Shown here: positions 45,177-53,585 of the stretch, piece after piece
Position numbering within the stretch: the first letter of the stretch is position 1
How the letters are laid out: the number at the start of each line of letters is the position of its first letter
NCBI RefSeq assembly: GCF_000176035.2
Contig: NC_015675.1
Location: 4,778,001 to 4,842,000, forward strand
Direction: 5' to 3'
DNA length: 64,000 bases
Source of the DNA: Mesorhizobium opportunistum WSM2075
GTDB lineage: Bacteria > Pseudomonadota > Alphaproteobacteria > Rhizobiales > Rhizobiaceae
Notes under the pieces: generated by a model
The model's database searches: none
What the model saw: only the letters and a program-made list of their open reading frames with translations
Told to the model about the DNA's origin: nothing
Program-made: the position numbers and the translations under genes

Positions 45177-45668
45177 TCAGCCGGCGAGCGGCCGGTGATA
45201 GACGAGCGTTGCCTCACCAGTGGCGCGTGCGCGCTCGCCGGCATCGCCGGACCGCACGAAGCCGTTCGCCTCGTAGAAGGCGATGGCGTGCGTGTTCCGC
45301 TTCTCCACCTCCAGACGAACGGCCCGGGCTTCGGGGAAGCATTCGATGACCTCGTCGAGGAGCATGCCGCCAATGCCCCTGCCCTGCAGGGTTGGAAGCA
45401 CGTAGAGCTGTTTCAGGACAACCAGGTCTCCGCCATCGACGCTTTCGGCAAAAGCCACGCCGCCAATGCGCTTGCCGTCATCGGCGACGAGGAATTCGCT
45501 GTTCGGCTTGGTCAGCCGCGCCTTCAGCGCGGCGATCGAATGCCATTCCTCGGTGATCGCGGTGACCCGCTCGACGCCATAGATGGCGTCATAGGTCGCG
45601 TGCCAGGTTTCGACCAGCAACGCCCGGATGGCAGCAAGGTCACGATCCCCTGCGGTGCGGACGAACAT
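45177..45668 (-). CDS. GNAT-family N-acetyltransferase
   Basis: Predicted 163-residue acetyltransferase. It has an N-terminal beta strand and helix (DLAAIRALLVETWHATYDAI) and the acetyl-CoA loop LQGRGIGGMLLDE. The substrate is unknown; protein N-terminal, amine and antibiotic acetylation are all possible. The start lies 4 bases past the gatB stop, so it is co-transcribed with gatB. In E. coli a GNAT protein (YjhQ) is antitoxin to YjhX, and a YjhX homologue lies on the other side of gatB here. Confidence 0.9.
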   Translation of the reverse strand: MFVRTAGDRDLAAIRALLVETWHATYDAIYGVERVTAITEEWHSIAALKARLTKPNSEFLVADDGKRIGGVAFAESVDGGDLVVLKQLYVLPTLQGRGIGGMLLDEVIECFPEARAVRLEVEKRNTHAIAFYEANGFVRSGDAGERARATGEATLVYHRPLAG

Positions 45669-45672
45669 AGCC

Positions 45673-47172
45673 TTACTCTATGCCGAGCTTGGCCTTGACG
45701 AGGTCGTTGACCGCCTGCGGGTTGGCCTTGCCGCCCGTTGCCTTCATCACCTGGCCGACGAACCAGCCGGCCATCGTCGGCTTGGCGCGCGCCTGCTCGA
45801 CCTTATCAGGATTGGCTGCGATCACCTCGTCGACGGCCTTCTCGATGGCGCCGGTGTCGGTGACCTGCTTCATGCCGCGGCTCTCGACCAGCTGGCGCGG
45901 ATCGCCGCCCTCGTTCCAGACGATCTCGAACAGATCCTTGGCGATCTTGCCGGAGATCGTGCCGTCCTTGATCAGGTCGATGACAGCACCAAGCTGATCG
46001 GGCGAAACCGGAGCGTTTTCAATACCCTGGCCGGCCTTGTTCAGTTGCCCGAGCAGATCGTTGATGACCCAGTTGGCGGCGAGCTTGCCGTCGCGGCCGG
46101 CGGCCACCTTCTCGAAATAATCGGCGATCGGCTTTTCCGAGACCAGGATCGAGGCATCATAGGTCGAGAGGCCGAGCGAGGCGATCAGCCGCGCCTTCTT
46201 GGCGTCGGGCAATTCCGGCAACTCCTTGGCCAGCGCATCGACATAGGCCTGGTCGAACTCGAGCGGCAGAAGATCCGGATCGGGGAAATAGCGGTAGTCG
46301 TGCGCCTCTTCCTTGGTGCGCATGGAGCGCGTCTCGCCCTTGACGGCATCGAACAGACGCGTCTCCTGGTCGATCTTGCCGCCATCCTCGAGGATGGCGA
46401 TCTGGCGCCTCGCCTCATAGTCGATGGCCTGGCCGATGAAGCGGATCGAGTTGACGTTCTTGATCTCGCAGCGCGTGCCGAATTCGCCGCCGGGCTTGCG
46501 CACGGAGACATTGACGTCGGCGCGCATCGAGCCTTCGTCCATATTGCCGTCGCAAGTGCCGAGATAGCGCACGATGGTGCGCAGCTTGGTGACGTAGGCC
46601 TTGGCCTCGTCGGCCGAGCGCATGTCGGGCTTGGAGACGATTTCCATCAGGGCTACGCCCGAGCGGTTGAGATCGACATAGGACATCGTCGCATGCTGGT
46701 CGTGCATCGACTTGCCGGCATCCTGTTCCAGATGCAGGCGTTCGATGCCGACCTCGATGTCCTCGAATTCGCCCTGGCGATCAGGACCGACGGAGACGAT
46801 CACCGTGCCCTCGCCGACGATCGGCTGCTTGAACTGCGAAATCTGGTAGCCCTGGGGCAGATCGGGATAGAAATAATTCTTCCGGTCGAAGACCGACTTG
46901 TGGTTGATCTGCGCCTTCAGGCCGAGGCCGGTGCGGATCGCCTGCTTGACGCATTCCTCGTTGATGACGGGCAGCATGCCGGGCATCGCCGCATCGACCA
47001 GGCTGACATTGGCGTTGGGGGCCGCGCCGAAAGTGGTCGAGGCGCCGGAAAACAGCTTTGCTTCCGAGGTGACCTGCGCATGGACCTCGAGGCCGATGAT
47101 GATCTCCCAGTCACCGGTGGCGCCAGGGATCAGGCGTTTTGCGTCGGGCGTGCGGGTATCGATGAGGGTCAT
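45673..47172 (-). CDS. gatB: Aspartyl/glutamyl-tRNA(Asn/Gln) amidotransferase subunit B
   Basis: Predicted 499-residue subunit of GatCAB, which converts Glu-tRNA(Gln) and Asp-tRNA(Asn) to the amide forms. It shows [20 protein letters not shown] near the start, [15 protein letters not shown], the zinc-type and [15 protein letters not shown] segment (here [14 protein letters not shown]), and the C-terminal tRNA-binding helical part ([18 protein letters not shown]). gatA and gatC are not in the window. It is followed by a GNAT gene. Confidence 0.96.
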   Translation of the reverse strand: MTLIDTRTPDAKRLIPGATGDWEIIIGLEVHAQVTSEAKLFSGASTTFGAAPNANVSLVDAAMPGMLPVINEECVKQAIRTGLGLKAQINHKSVFDRKNYFYPDLPQGYQISQFKQPIVGEGTVIVSVGPDRQGEFEDIEVGIERLHLEQDAGKSMHDQHATMSYVDLNRSGVALMEIVSKPDMRSADEAKAYVTKLRTIVRYLGTCDGNMDEGSMRADVNVSVRKPGGEFGTRCEIKNVNSIRFIGQAIDYEARRQIAILEDGGKIDQETRLFDAVKGETRSMRTKEEAHDYRYFPDPDLLPLEFDQAYVDALAKELPELPDAKKARLIASLGLSTYDASILVSEKPIADYFEKVAAGRDGKLAANWVINDLLGQLNKAGQGIENAPVSPDQLGAVIDLIKDGTISGKIAKDLFEIVWNEGGDPRQLVESRGMKQVTDTGAIEKAVDEVIAANPDKVEQARAKPTMAGWFVGQVMKATGGKANPQAVNDLVKAKLGIE

Positions 47173-47190
47173 GGCGGCCTACGAATTGCG

Positions 47191-47240
47191 GTGAGTGAAC
47201 TCACGTTTGAACGTGACTTTCACGTCTTAAGTGAAAGTCA
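47191..47240. promoter_or_regulatory. Array of GTGA/TCAC palindromes between gatB and yjhX
   Basis: Three inverted repeats abut or overlap: GTGAGT-GA-ACTCAC (47191-47204), CACGTT-TG-AACGTG (47202-47215) and TGACTTTCAC with GTGAAAGTCA (47214-47240). GTGA or TCAC half-sites recur at about 10-12 base steps. It begins 18 bases upstream of the gatB start codon and 220 bases before yjhX. It may be a multi-site operator or a chain of hairpins in a transcript. Confidence 0.55.
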
Positions 47241-47460
47241 TTCGCTAGTGCAAACCGCCAAAAGAGACAAGCGCAAAGCCGCAGGCTGTCCTTTTCAGCC
47301 ACTTTCGCCTATAGGACGTCCATTCCAATGGAGAGTGGATGTCCACTTACGCTCAGTCCCGGTAAGGCCCTGACTCGTAGCGAGGCAGGGCAGAAAACCT
47401 GAAACCCGTGCCGCGAAGCTCCGCGGCGGCGGCTTTTTTGTTTTCCCGGAAAATTCTCCC

Positions 47461-47718
47461 ATGGATATTTCGCGCACTGAACAGCGCATCCTGCACCTGC
47501 TTGCGCAGGGCGGGCGCATTGAAATCGAAAAGAACCAGAAGAAGCGGATCGCCTCCGTCAAATGCCTGACCCGTGACGGGTGGCATTATCCGGGCGTCGA
47601 TCTCGACCTGTTTCGAAAACTGAAACGCAAGAAGGCGGTTTCGTCGTCGGGTGGCGGTCCCTACCGCATCACAAGGCGCGGACTTGAACTCGTCCGCTCC
47701 GAACTCGACAACAGGTAG
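47461..47718 (+). CDS. YjhX/TopAI-family protein (UPF0386)
   Basis: Predicted 85-residue winged-helix-like protein. MDISRTEQRILHLLAQGGRI and PYRITRRGLELVRSELDNR match the family along its whole length. E. coli YjhX, renamed TopAI, inhibits topoisomerase I and is toxic unless the GNAT protein YjhQ is present. Many alphaproteobacteria have a lone copy, so toxicity here is not assured. Nearest GNAT gene is 45177-45668, beyond gatB. Confidence 0.87.
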   Translation: MDISRTEQRILHLLAQGGRIEIEKNQKKRIASVKCLTRDGWHYPGVDLDLFRKLKRKKAVSSSGGGPYRITRRGLELVRSELDNR

Positions 47719-47725
47719 CCTTGTG

Positions 47726-47751
47726 CCGCCGGCCGGAATATCGGCCGGCGG
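47726..47751. terminator. Intrinsic terminator between yjhX and the CBS gene
   Basis: CCGCCGGCCG pairs with CGGCCGGCGG around a 6-base loop, followed by TTTCC on the plus strand. It separates convergent genes. Confidence 0.65.
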
Positions 47752-47764
47752 TTTCCTTCGCCGC

Positions 47765-48196
47765 TCAGGCGGTGGCGATGTAGGCGCGTATTTCCTCGGC
47801 CTCACGCTCGACATCCTCGATGCGGCGCTTGACCACGTCGCCGATGGAGACGATGCCATCGAGCAGGCCGTCCTTTTCCACCGGCAGGTGGCGGAAACGC
47901 CCCCTGGTCATGATCTCCATCACCTCGTTGACGGTGTGGTTCTCGTTGCAGATCTTCACCTTCGGCGTCATGGCCGAGCGCACGGGAATGTCGAGCGCGG
48001 CGCCACCTTCCCTGGCGACCACCCGCACGATGTCGCGTTCGGACAGGATGCCGACGATCTTGTGATCGCCGTTGGTGATGACCAATGCGCCGATCTTGTG
48101 TTCGGCCAGGATGCGGATGGCTTCGCTCAGCTTTTCGTTCGGCCCGAGCGTCAACACGTCATGGCCTTTTCTTTCCAGAATTGCCTTAACCGTCAT
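47765..48196 (-). CDS. CBS-domain protein
   Basis: Predicted 143-residue cytoplasmic protein made of two CBS domains (about residues 8-62 and 70-128), with GALVITNGDHKIVGILSERD and GRFRHLPVEKDGLLDGIVSI as the usual nucleotide-binding segments. CBS pairs sense AMP, ATP or SAM. No other domain is attached, so it probably regulates a partner. ATG 48196 follows GGAGGACGCC. It stands alone between yjhX and the rhomboid gene. Confidence 0.92.
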   Translation of the reverse strand: MTVKAILERKGHDVLTLGPNEKLSEAIRILAEHKIGALVITNGDHKIVGILSERDIVRVVAREGGAALDIPVRSAMTPKVKICNENHTVNEVMEIMTRGRFRHLPVEKDGLLDGIVSIGDVVKRRIEDVEREAEEIRAYIATA

Positions 48197-48283
48197 GGCG
48201 TCCTCCTCTGCTTCGCCTGCCGGTTCCCTGCCCAGACCGGCTTCACGTAAGAGTGAACATCGTGCGCCGTGATCGGTTGCATT

Positions 48284-49039
48284 TCAAGTGCGGTCGAGGC
48301 TCTCCCATTCCGGTGCCTGCCATCCCCTGTCGAACCACCGCAGGCCGAAAAAGCCCGCGATAAAGCCGCCAATATGAGCCTCCCAGGCAATCTGGCCATC
48401 TGTTCCCGGCGCGAAGCCGAGAAGGCCGGTGGCGAGGTTGATGATCATCCACATGGCAAGGAAGATGACGACGCCGCGCGAGCGCAGCACGATCGAGACC
48501 GGCAGCACCGGGCCGGCGAAAGCAGCCTTGCCGGCCGAGCGGTCGGTGTGGAAGCCAAAACGCGCCGCGGCACCCATCATGCCCGATATGGCGCCGGAAG
48601 CGCCGACCAGCGGCGCCTCTCCGTACGGATGCATCGCCCAGAAGAGGCCCACGGAAGCCAGCCCTGTCACGGCGAAAAACAGCGCGAACCTGAGTGCGCC
48701 CAGACGATTGGCCAGCGGCGAGCCGAAAGCCGCGAGCCAGACCATGTTGATGGCGATATGGGCAAAGCCGCCATGCATGAAGGCATAGGTGAAGGGCCGC
48801 GTGAACAGGAACCAGTCGAAGCCGTATTGTCCGGTGTAGAGGACGGGAATGAAGGCCCCGTCATACAACAGCGTCATCTGCTGCGTGTCGTTCAGCCCAT
48901 ACTGCTGCAGCAGAAAGACAGCCGCGCAGATGCCGATGATCGCGAGCACCACCGGCGGCAGGTTGAACACCGGCTCGCGACGCCGCTCCGGCTCCAGGCC
49001 GGCCTGTTCCATTTCGGGGGGACTTTCGGGTTCGCTCAT
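48284..49039 (-). CDS. Rhomboid-family intramembrane serine protease
   Basis: Predicted 251-residue polytopic membrane protease with about six or seven helices after an acidic cytosolic N-terminus. The catalytic Ser is in GASGAISGMMGA, the catalytic His in WEAHIGGFIAGF, and HGGFAHIAINMVW is the conserved first-helix box. It cleaves transmembrane substrates, unknown here. ATG 49039 is used; 49081 in the same frame would add 14 residues. Neither has a strong ribosome site. Confidence 0.9.
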   Translation of the reverse strand: MSEPESPPEMEQAGLEPERRREPVFNLPPVVLAIIGICAAVFLLQQYGLNDTQQMTLLYDGAFIPVLYTGQYGFDWFLFTRPFTYAFMHGGFAHIAINMVWLAAFGSPLANRLGALRFALFFAVTGLASVGLFWAMHPYGEAPLVGASGAISGMMGAAARFGFHTDRSAGKAAFAGPVLPVSIVLRSRGVVIFLAMWMIINLATGLLGFAPGTDGQIAWEAHIGGFIAGFFGLRWFDRGWQAPEWESLDRT

Positions 49040-49432
49040 AAGCGCCAGCACTCGATCCAGGGAATTCAGTCGGGCGAGCATCTAGACCACTGGCAGCCAA
49101 CTCACAAAGGGCGAATCGCCCCAGCGCGAATCAAAAAAGAAGCCGTCCAAGGTTTCCCTTGAACGGCCGGTCGAGCCCCCTGCTCCCCTAAAACTCTTGA
49201 CTGAAGTGCTGCCGATCGTCGCGAAACGACCGCTTCTGGAGTGGTTTTGGTGTGCCACAGGGCCCGCCCGGGCGCAACGTAAACCACTTGTTAACCTTAA
49301 CGGCCCCGACCCGTGAACAAGTGTTAACGACGCTGGCACGCTTCCTGCTCGGCAACGCATGTAGGTCATCGGAGGGCGCCCTTCTGTTCACCGATGGGAC
49401 ATCAGACGACAGAATGCGCGGAGCTGCATAGC
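49040..49432. other. Intergenic region upstream of the PAS-protein gene
   Basis: No gene is evident. It holds an 8-bp inverted repeat CACTTGTT (49285-49292) and AACAAGTG (49316-49323), each overlapping a GTTAAC hexamer, at 110-150 bases before the PAS gene. GTTAACC motifs resemble half-sites of the cell-cycle regulator CtrA but lack the full TTAA-N7-TTAA pattern. Confidence 0.4.
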
Positions 49433-50065
49433 ATGAACCAGAACGGATCGATCACGCTGTTCCACTATTGGAACCGCCTGCGTGACGGACGCCCCGCTCC
49501 GAAGCGGTCGGAGGTCGAGCCGGCCGACATCAAAGCGCTGCTGGCCGATACGTTCATCCTGGAACGGGACACGCGCGGGCAACCCGTGTTTCGCCTGGCC
49601 GGCACCAGGCTGTGCGCCTGTTATGGCCGCGAACTCAAAGGGTTCTCGTTCCCGTCGCTGTGGCGCGAAAAGGACCAGCGGCTGGTATCGCGGCTGATCC
49701 ATGGCGTCTTCGACCAGAAATCGGTCGTGCTGATCGCCTTCGAGGGCTTCAGCCGCAACGGCCGCTCCAACAAGTTCGAATTGCTTGCCCTGCCGCTTGA
49801 CGGCGGTGTCGAAAACCCGCGTTGCCTCGGCGTGATCAGCGCCGTGGAGAAGCCGTTCTGGCTGGGCGCGGATCCGATCAACGACGCATTGATCGATTCG
49901 ATCCGCGTCATCGACCCGGAAAAGGAACTCCTCAACAACCGCCCTGCGATCAGCGTTCCGTCGCTCGTTCCCGACGAGATCGACACGCCCGAAACGATCT
50001 CGGAACTCGGCCGCGCGCGCCGCATCCGCCATCTCGTCGTGTTCGACGGCGGACGTGAGGAATAG
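49433..50065 (+). CDS. PAS_5-domain protein
   Basis: Predicted 210-residue cytoplasmic protein with a PAS_5 fold (about residues 10-150). Family features are LFHYWNRLRDGRPAPKRSEV, LADTFILERDTRGQPVFRLA and the GTRLCACYGREL loop. Such proteins are common in Caulobacter and rhizobia near cell-cycle or motility genes, and most lack an output domain. ATG 49433 has GGAG about 10 bases upstream; an in-frame ATG at 49394 is less likely. A PilZ gene follows after 118 bases. Confidence 0.83.
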   Translation: MNQNGSITLFHYWNRLRDGRPAPKRSEVEPADIKALLADTFILERDTRGQPVFRLAGTRLCACYGRELKGFSFPSLWREKDQRLVSRLIHGVFDQKSVVLIAFEGFSRNGRSNKFELLALPLDGGVENPRCLGVISAVEKPFWLGADPINDALIDSIRVIDPEKELLNNRPAISVPSLVPDEIDTPETISELGRARRIRHLVVFDGGREE

Positions 50066-50183
50066 TTGACGATCTGCCGGCCCGACGGGCTCACTTTTCC
50101 CCTTTGTTAACCCGCTTTGTTGTAGTTCTGCGATGAAGTTCCTCGCATCGACGCGCGGAATGCCAAACGGGGTGTAGGCAGAC

Positions 50184-50801
50184 ATGAGGTCAGCGGCGGT
50201 CGACTACGCGCCGTCCCAAGCTGAAAGGCGTAACTTTCAGCGCGTCCGGGTAAAGATATACGGGCGCTTCATGCTGGAAGACCGCACCGAACACCCTTGC
50301 CAGGTCGTCGACATGTCGCCCGGCAACGTCGCGTTTCGCACCGATCGCATCGGCATGCCCGGCGAGAAAGTCATTGCCTATATCGACCATATCGGCCGCA
50401 TCGAAGGTGTCGTGACACGCACCCTGCAGGACGGCTTTGCGATGACGGTGATTGCATCCGACCGCAAGAAGGACAAGCTCGCCGCGCAATTGACCTGGCT
50501 TGCCAACAAGCACGAACTCGACCTGCCGGAAGACCGCCGCCACGAGCGCGTCGCGCCGCGCAATCCGACCAGCGTGTTGCAGCTCACCGACGGCCGCCAG
50601 TATCAGTGCCGGATCATCGACCTGTCGCTGTCGGGCGCGGCGGTCGAGATCGACGTCAAACCGGCGATCGGCGTCCAGGTCACGCTCGGCACCATGCGCG
50701 GGCAGATCGTTCGCCATTTCGAGGATGGCGTCGCCATCGAATTCGCCGTCATCCAGCGCCCCGAGACGCTCGATTCCGAATTCAACACACCGCGCGCCTG
50801 A
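50184..50801 (+). CDS. Tandem PilZ-domain protein
   Basis: Predicted 205-residue protein with two PilZ domains. The c-di-GMP-binding RxxxR motif appears in the first as RRNFQRVRV (about residue 15) and in the second as RRHERVAPR (about residue 118), each followed by a D-x-S-x-x-G stretch: VDMSPGNVAF in the first and IDLSLSGAAV in the second. The second domain is the better match. It probably reports c-di-GMP to an unknown target. The good GTTAACCC motif upstream parallels the PAS gene. Confidence 0.9.
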   Translation: MRSAAVDYAPSQAERRNFQRVRVKIYGRFMLEDRTEHPCQVVDMSPGNVAFRTDRIGMPGEKVIAYIDHIGRIEGVVTRTLQDGFAMTVIASDRKKDKLAAQLTWLANKHELDLPEDRRHERVAPRNPTSVLQLTDGRQYQCRIIDLSLSGAAVEIDVKPAIGVQVTLGTMRGQIVRHFEDGVAIEFAVIQRPETLDSEFNTPRA

Positions 50802-50832
50802 CCGGGTCGGCCAGGCCAGGACGCCCCAATCG

Positions 50833-50858
50833 AACCGGCCCTTCGCGGCCGGTTTTTT
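50833..50858 (+). terminator. Intrinsic terminator after the PilZ gene
   Basis: AACCGGCC and GGCCGGTT form an 8-bp stem around CTTCGC, followed by a run of six T. Confidence 0.85.
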
Positions 50859-51081
50859 GTTCAGCGCCACAGCAACTGAGATCCTGCCGGACAGCCCAAG
50901 ATCGCGGTTGTCGACAGCCTGCGCCCTCGAAAGACAGGTTTCTGCAATCCAAACAATTCAATACTCAAATGATTCAAATTTTATGTTTATTCTATAGGCG
51001 TTTTACTTAATATCTACTTCGCGCCTTTGCGTCAAATAAATCCACCTGTGGCAATGTCTCCTTCGAACGGGGAGACTAGAA

Positions 51082-51690
51082 ATGAAAAAAACGAGGGGCA
51101 AGCTATTGCTGCTGGCAATGGCGATGCAGCTTTCCGCTTGGGGATCAGCATATGCCGCGGGACCGGCCTATATGCACACTGGCGGCCGCACCACACAGCC
51201 TGTTGGCCATTATGAATTCTGCCAGCGCATTCCCGGCGAATGCAACGAGAAGACGCCCAAAGGAGCGCCGGTCGACCTGACCCGCAAGCTCTGGGCAACG
51301 ATCATCAACATCAACAATTCGGTCAACACCCGCGTCAAGCCGCGCACCGACATGGAAAACTACGGTGTCGAGGAATACTGGGCCTATCCCGACAATGGCT
51401 ATGGCGACTGCGAGGACTACGCGCTGGAAAAGCGCCGCGCGCTGATGGATATCGGCGTGCCGGCCGGCGACCTGCTGATGACGGTCGCCCGCCAGCCGAA
51501 CGGCGACGGCCATGCCGTGCTGACCGTGCGCACCAGCCTCGGCGAGTTCATTCTCGACAATCTGCAAACCAAGGTGCTGTCCTGGACGGACACCGACTAC
51601 ACCTATCTCAAGCGCCAATCGACGGAGAATTCCGGCGTTTGGGTGACGATCAACGACGGCCGTTCCGACGCGGTCGCCAGCGTCCGCTAA
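51082..51690 (+). CDS. Transglutaminase-like cysteine protease (BTLCP/LapG type)
   Basis: Predicted 202-residue periplasmic protein. A signal peptide (to about residue 26, SAYAAG) precedes a BTLCP domain with the Cys-His-Asp triad: Cys110 in GDCEDYALEKRRAL, His144 in GHAVLTVR and Asp159 in ILDNL. Pseudomonas LapG, of this family, cleaves a surface adhesin under control of the c-di-GMP receptor LapD. No LapD-like gene is nearby, but a PilZ protein is upstream. An AT-rich leader and GGGGAG site precede ATG 51082. Confidence 0.92.
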   Translation: MKKTRGKLLLLAMAMQLSAWGSAYAAGPAYMHTGGRTTQPVGHYEFCQRIPGECNEKTPKGAPVDLTRKLWATIININNSVNTRVKPRTDMENYGVEEYWAYPDNGYGDCEDYALEKRRALMDIGVPAGDLLMTVARQPNGDGHAVLTVRTSLGEFILDNLQTKVLSWTDTDYTYLKRQSTENSGVWVTINDGRSDAVASVR

Positions 51691-51712
51691 GGGCGCACAG
51701 AGAACAGAGATC

Positions 51713-51739
51713 AAGCGCGTCGCACGAATGGACGCGCTT
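51713..51739 (+). terminator. Intrinsic terminator after the BTLCP gene
   Basis: AAGCGCGTC pairs with GACGCGCTT over 9 bp; the T-tail is short. Located 23 bases past the stop codon. Confidence 0.6.
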
Positions 51740-51793
51740 TAGGAGAAACCCGGTCGAGTCCCCACCCTCCCCGTCCCCAACGACCGGGTCATA

Positions 51794-51822
51794 GGAGCCG
51801 GCCCCGTCCCCGGGCCGGCTCC
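51794..51822 (+). terminator. GC-rich hairpin, possible second terminator
   Basis: GGAGCCGGCCC pairs with GGGCCGGCTCC over 11 bp. No T-run follows, so it may act with Rho or as an mRNA-end stabiliser. It lies between the BTLCP and ankyrin genes, in a stretch that otherwise holds nothing recognisable. Confidence 0.4.
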
Positions 51823-51968
51823 GCCATTTCTGGCGGTCGCTTGAGCAACCTATCACCTTTGGCGGCCCCGAAGGTCGGTCGAGCCAATGGTGTCATCCCG
51901 ACCCACCTTTCCACGAGCAGCAGGTCGAGGCACTATACGCCATTGATTTCGCCACCTGGATCACGGTG

Positions 51969-52529
51969 ATGTTGGAAATCCCGGAAGATCGATGCGAGCG
52001 CCATCGTCTGTTCAAGGCGATCGACGACGCGTTCAAGGCCGGTGACTTCGATGGCCTTGGCAAAGCCCTGGGCGGCTCACCATGCTGGTTCGACGAGCGC
52101 ATGCCGTTCGAGCTTGGGCTCGGGCACCCGCTGGAATATGCGATTTATTGGAGTTCGGTCGGCTTCATCTCGACGTTGCTGGATGCGGGCTGCGATCCGA
52201 ATTATCAGGATCACGGTGGCTTTCCGGCAATCATTGCCGCGCTGTCCGCCGACCGCACCGACCGACTGGAAATCGTCAGACTGTTGATCGACGGTGGCGC
52301 CGATCCCAACATGCGGGGCGTGAACGACTGGACACCGCTTCACTATTCAGTGGCCATTCGCAGCGCCGAAGCAATCCGCGTGCTTTTGGCGGCAGGCGCC
52401 GACCCGATGCTCGAAACCCGCATCGACAACTATACGACAGCCGTAGAGGAGGCCGACAATGCAGGCTTCGAAGCCGGTGCTTCATTGTTGCGTGATGCGA
52501 TAGCCGGACGCGACTCTAGCGGACGGTGA
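51969..52529 (+). CDS. Ankyrin-repeat protein
   Basis: Predicted 186-residue cytoplasmic protein with about four ankyrin repeats (residues about 55-175). The typical turns are visible: HPLEYAIYWSSVGFISTLLD, AGCDPNYQ, IDGGADPNMRGVNDWTPLHY and LLAAGADPM. It mediates protein contacts; the partner is unknown. ATG 51969 is preferred over GTG 51966. It is convergent with the carbonic-anhydrase-like gene. Confidence 0.85.
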   Translation: MLEIPEDRCERHRLFKAIDDAFKAGDFDGLGKALGGSPCWFDERMPFELGLGHPLEYAIYWSSVGFISTLLDAGCDPNYQDHGGFPAIIAALSADRTDRLEIVRLLIDGGADPNMRGVNDWTPLHYSVAIRSAEAIRVLLAAGADPMLETRIDNYTTAVEEADNAGFEAGASLLRDAIAGRDSSGR

Positions 52530-52572
52530 ATTGGGCTGCGACTGTCGGCAACAGGAACAAGCCAGACTGGCC

Positions 52573-53100
52573 TCAAACCTTCTTCAGCCCTGCCTTGAAG
52601 CGTTTGCCGTTGGCGACGTAATGCGCAGCCGAGCCGCGCAACCTGGCGACCGCCGCGTCGTCCAGCACCCTGATCGCCTTGGCCGGCGAGCCGACGATCA
52701 GCGAATTGTCCGGGAATTCCTTGCCTTCGGTGACCAGTGCGCCGGCGCCGACCAGGCAATTCCTGCCGATCTTCGCTCCGTTCAGCACGATGGCGCCCAT
52801 GCCGATCAGGCTGTTGTCGCCGATCGTGCAGCCATGCAGCATGGCCCGGTGGCCGATCGTGCAGCCTTCGCCGATGGTCAGCGGAAAGCCGGGATCGGTG
52901 TGCATGACCGTATGTTCCTGCACATTGGTGTCGGCGCCGATGACAACAGGCTCATTGTCGCCGCGGATGACGACGCCGAACCAGAACCCTGCGTTGCGGC
53001 CGACCCTGACATTGCCGATCAGCGTCGCATCGGGTGCGATCCAGTTCGAGCCGGCGTCCACGAAACTGGGCTCCGTTCCATCGATCGCATAAAGCGGCAT
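52573..53100 (-). CDS. Gamma-class carbonic-anhydrase-like protein
   Basis: Predicted 175-residue trimeric left-handed beta-helix protein of the gamma-CA/PaaY/YrdA group. Zinc His candidates lie in NVQEHTVMHTDPG and TIGHRAMLHG. MPLYAIDGTEPSF is the usual N-terminus, fixing ATG 53100 rather than the longer upstream frame. Whether it hydrates CO2 is unproved for this subgroup. Homologues form part of alphaproteobacterial-derived mitochondrial complex I. Confidence 0.93.
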   Translation of the reverse strand: MPLYAIDGTEPSFVDAGSNWIAPDATLIGNVRVGRNAGFWFGVVIRGDNEPVVIGADTNVQEHTVMHTDPGFPLTIGEGCTIGHRAMLHGCTIGDNSLIGMGAIVLNGAKIGRNCLVGAGALVTEGKEFPDNSLIVGSPAKAIRVLDDAAVARLRGSAAHYVANGKRFKAGLKKV

Positions 53101-53120
53101 TGTCGGCCTCCGAATCGCCT

Positions 53121-53462
53121 TCAGGCTGGAATGCCGGACCCTAGGAGACGGATCGTCCATGAGGCAATGGCAAGCACGACGATGCCCAGCGCCAGGGACC
53201 AGGCAATCGCGGTGCAACCGCACGACAAGAGCGCCACTGTCGAAATGCGGTTCTGGCGTCGGGCATCCAGGGCATCGTTGACCAGCATGAATGGCCCGGC
53301 GCCGGCGGTCGCCGCCAGCGAGCGCAGCACATGCGAGGCCGATACATAGGGTTCCGCGAAGGCGACCTTGCGGCCTGACACCAGTTCCATCGTCGAGCCG
53401 ATCAATCCGCAGACAGTCAGCCCGACGACAAAAGCGAACAGGAAGGGTTCCATATCAGTCAT
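53121..53462 (-). CDS. Small three-helix membrane protein
   Basis: Predicted 113-residue inner-membrane protein: helices near residues 4-22, 50-66 and 80-105. The segment GRKVAFAEPYVSASHVLRSL between the first two is the most distinctive. GGAAGG six bases before ATG 53462 supports that start. It is 20 bases upstream of the carbonic-anhydrase-like gene on the same strand, so the two may be co-transcribed. I do not recognise a named function. Confidence 0.72.
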   Translation of the reverse strand: MTDMEPFLFAFVVGLTVCGLIGSTMELVSGRKVAFAEPYVSASHVLRSLAATAGAGPFMLVNDALDARRQNRISTVALLSCGCTAIAWSLALGIVVLAIASWTIRLLGSGIPA

Positions 53463-53585
53463 CTTAACCTTCCATTTACCATGAAATCGCACAGTCGTTT
53501 CAGCAAGGCTGCAAGAGCCGTGCCGAGCGATGTGTGCCGCCGAGGGACACCCAAGGCGCATGGCAAGCTGGATCCGAGGACCGAG

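Noticed and set aside
45628..47373. Open frame of 581 codons opposite gatB
   Set aside because: Composition typical of a mirrored frame, no motif, and gatB is clear.
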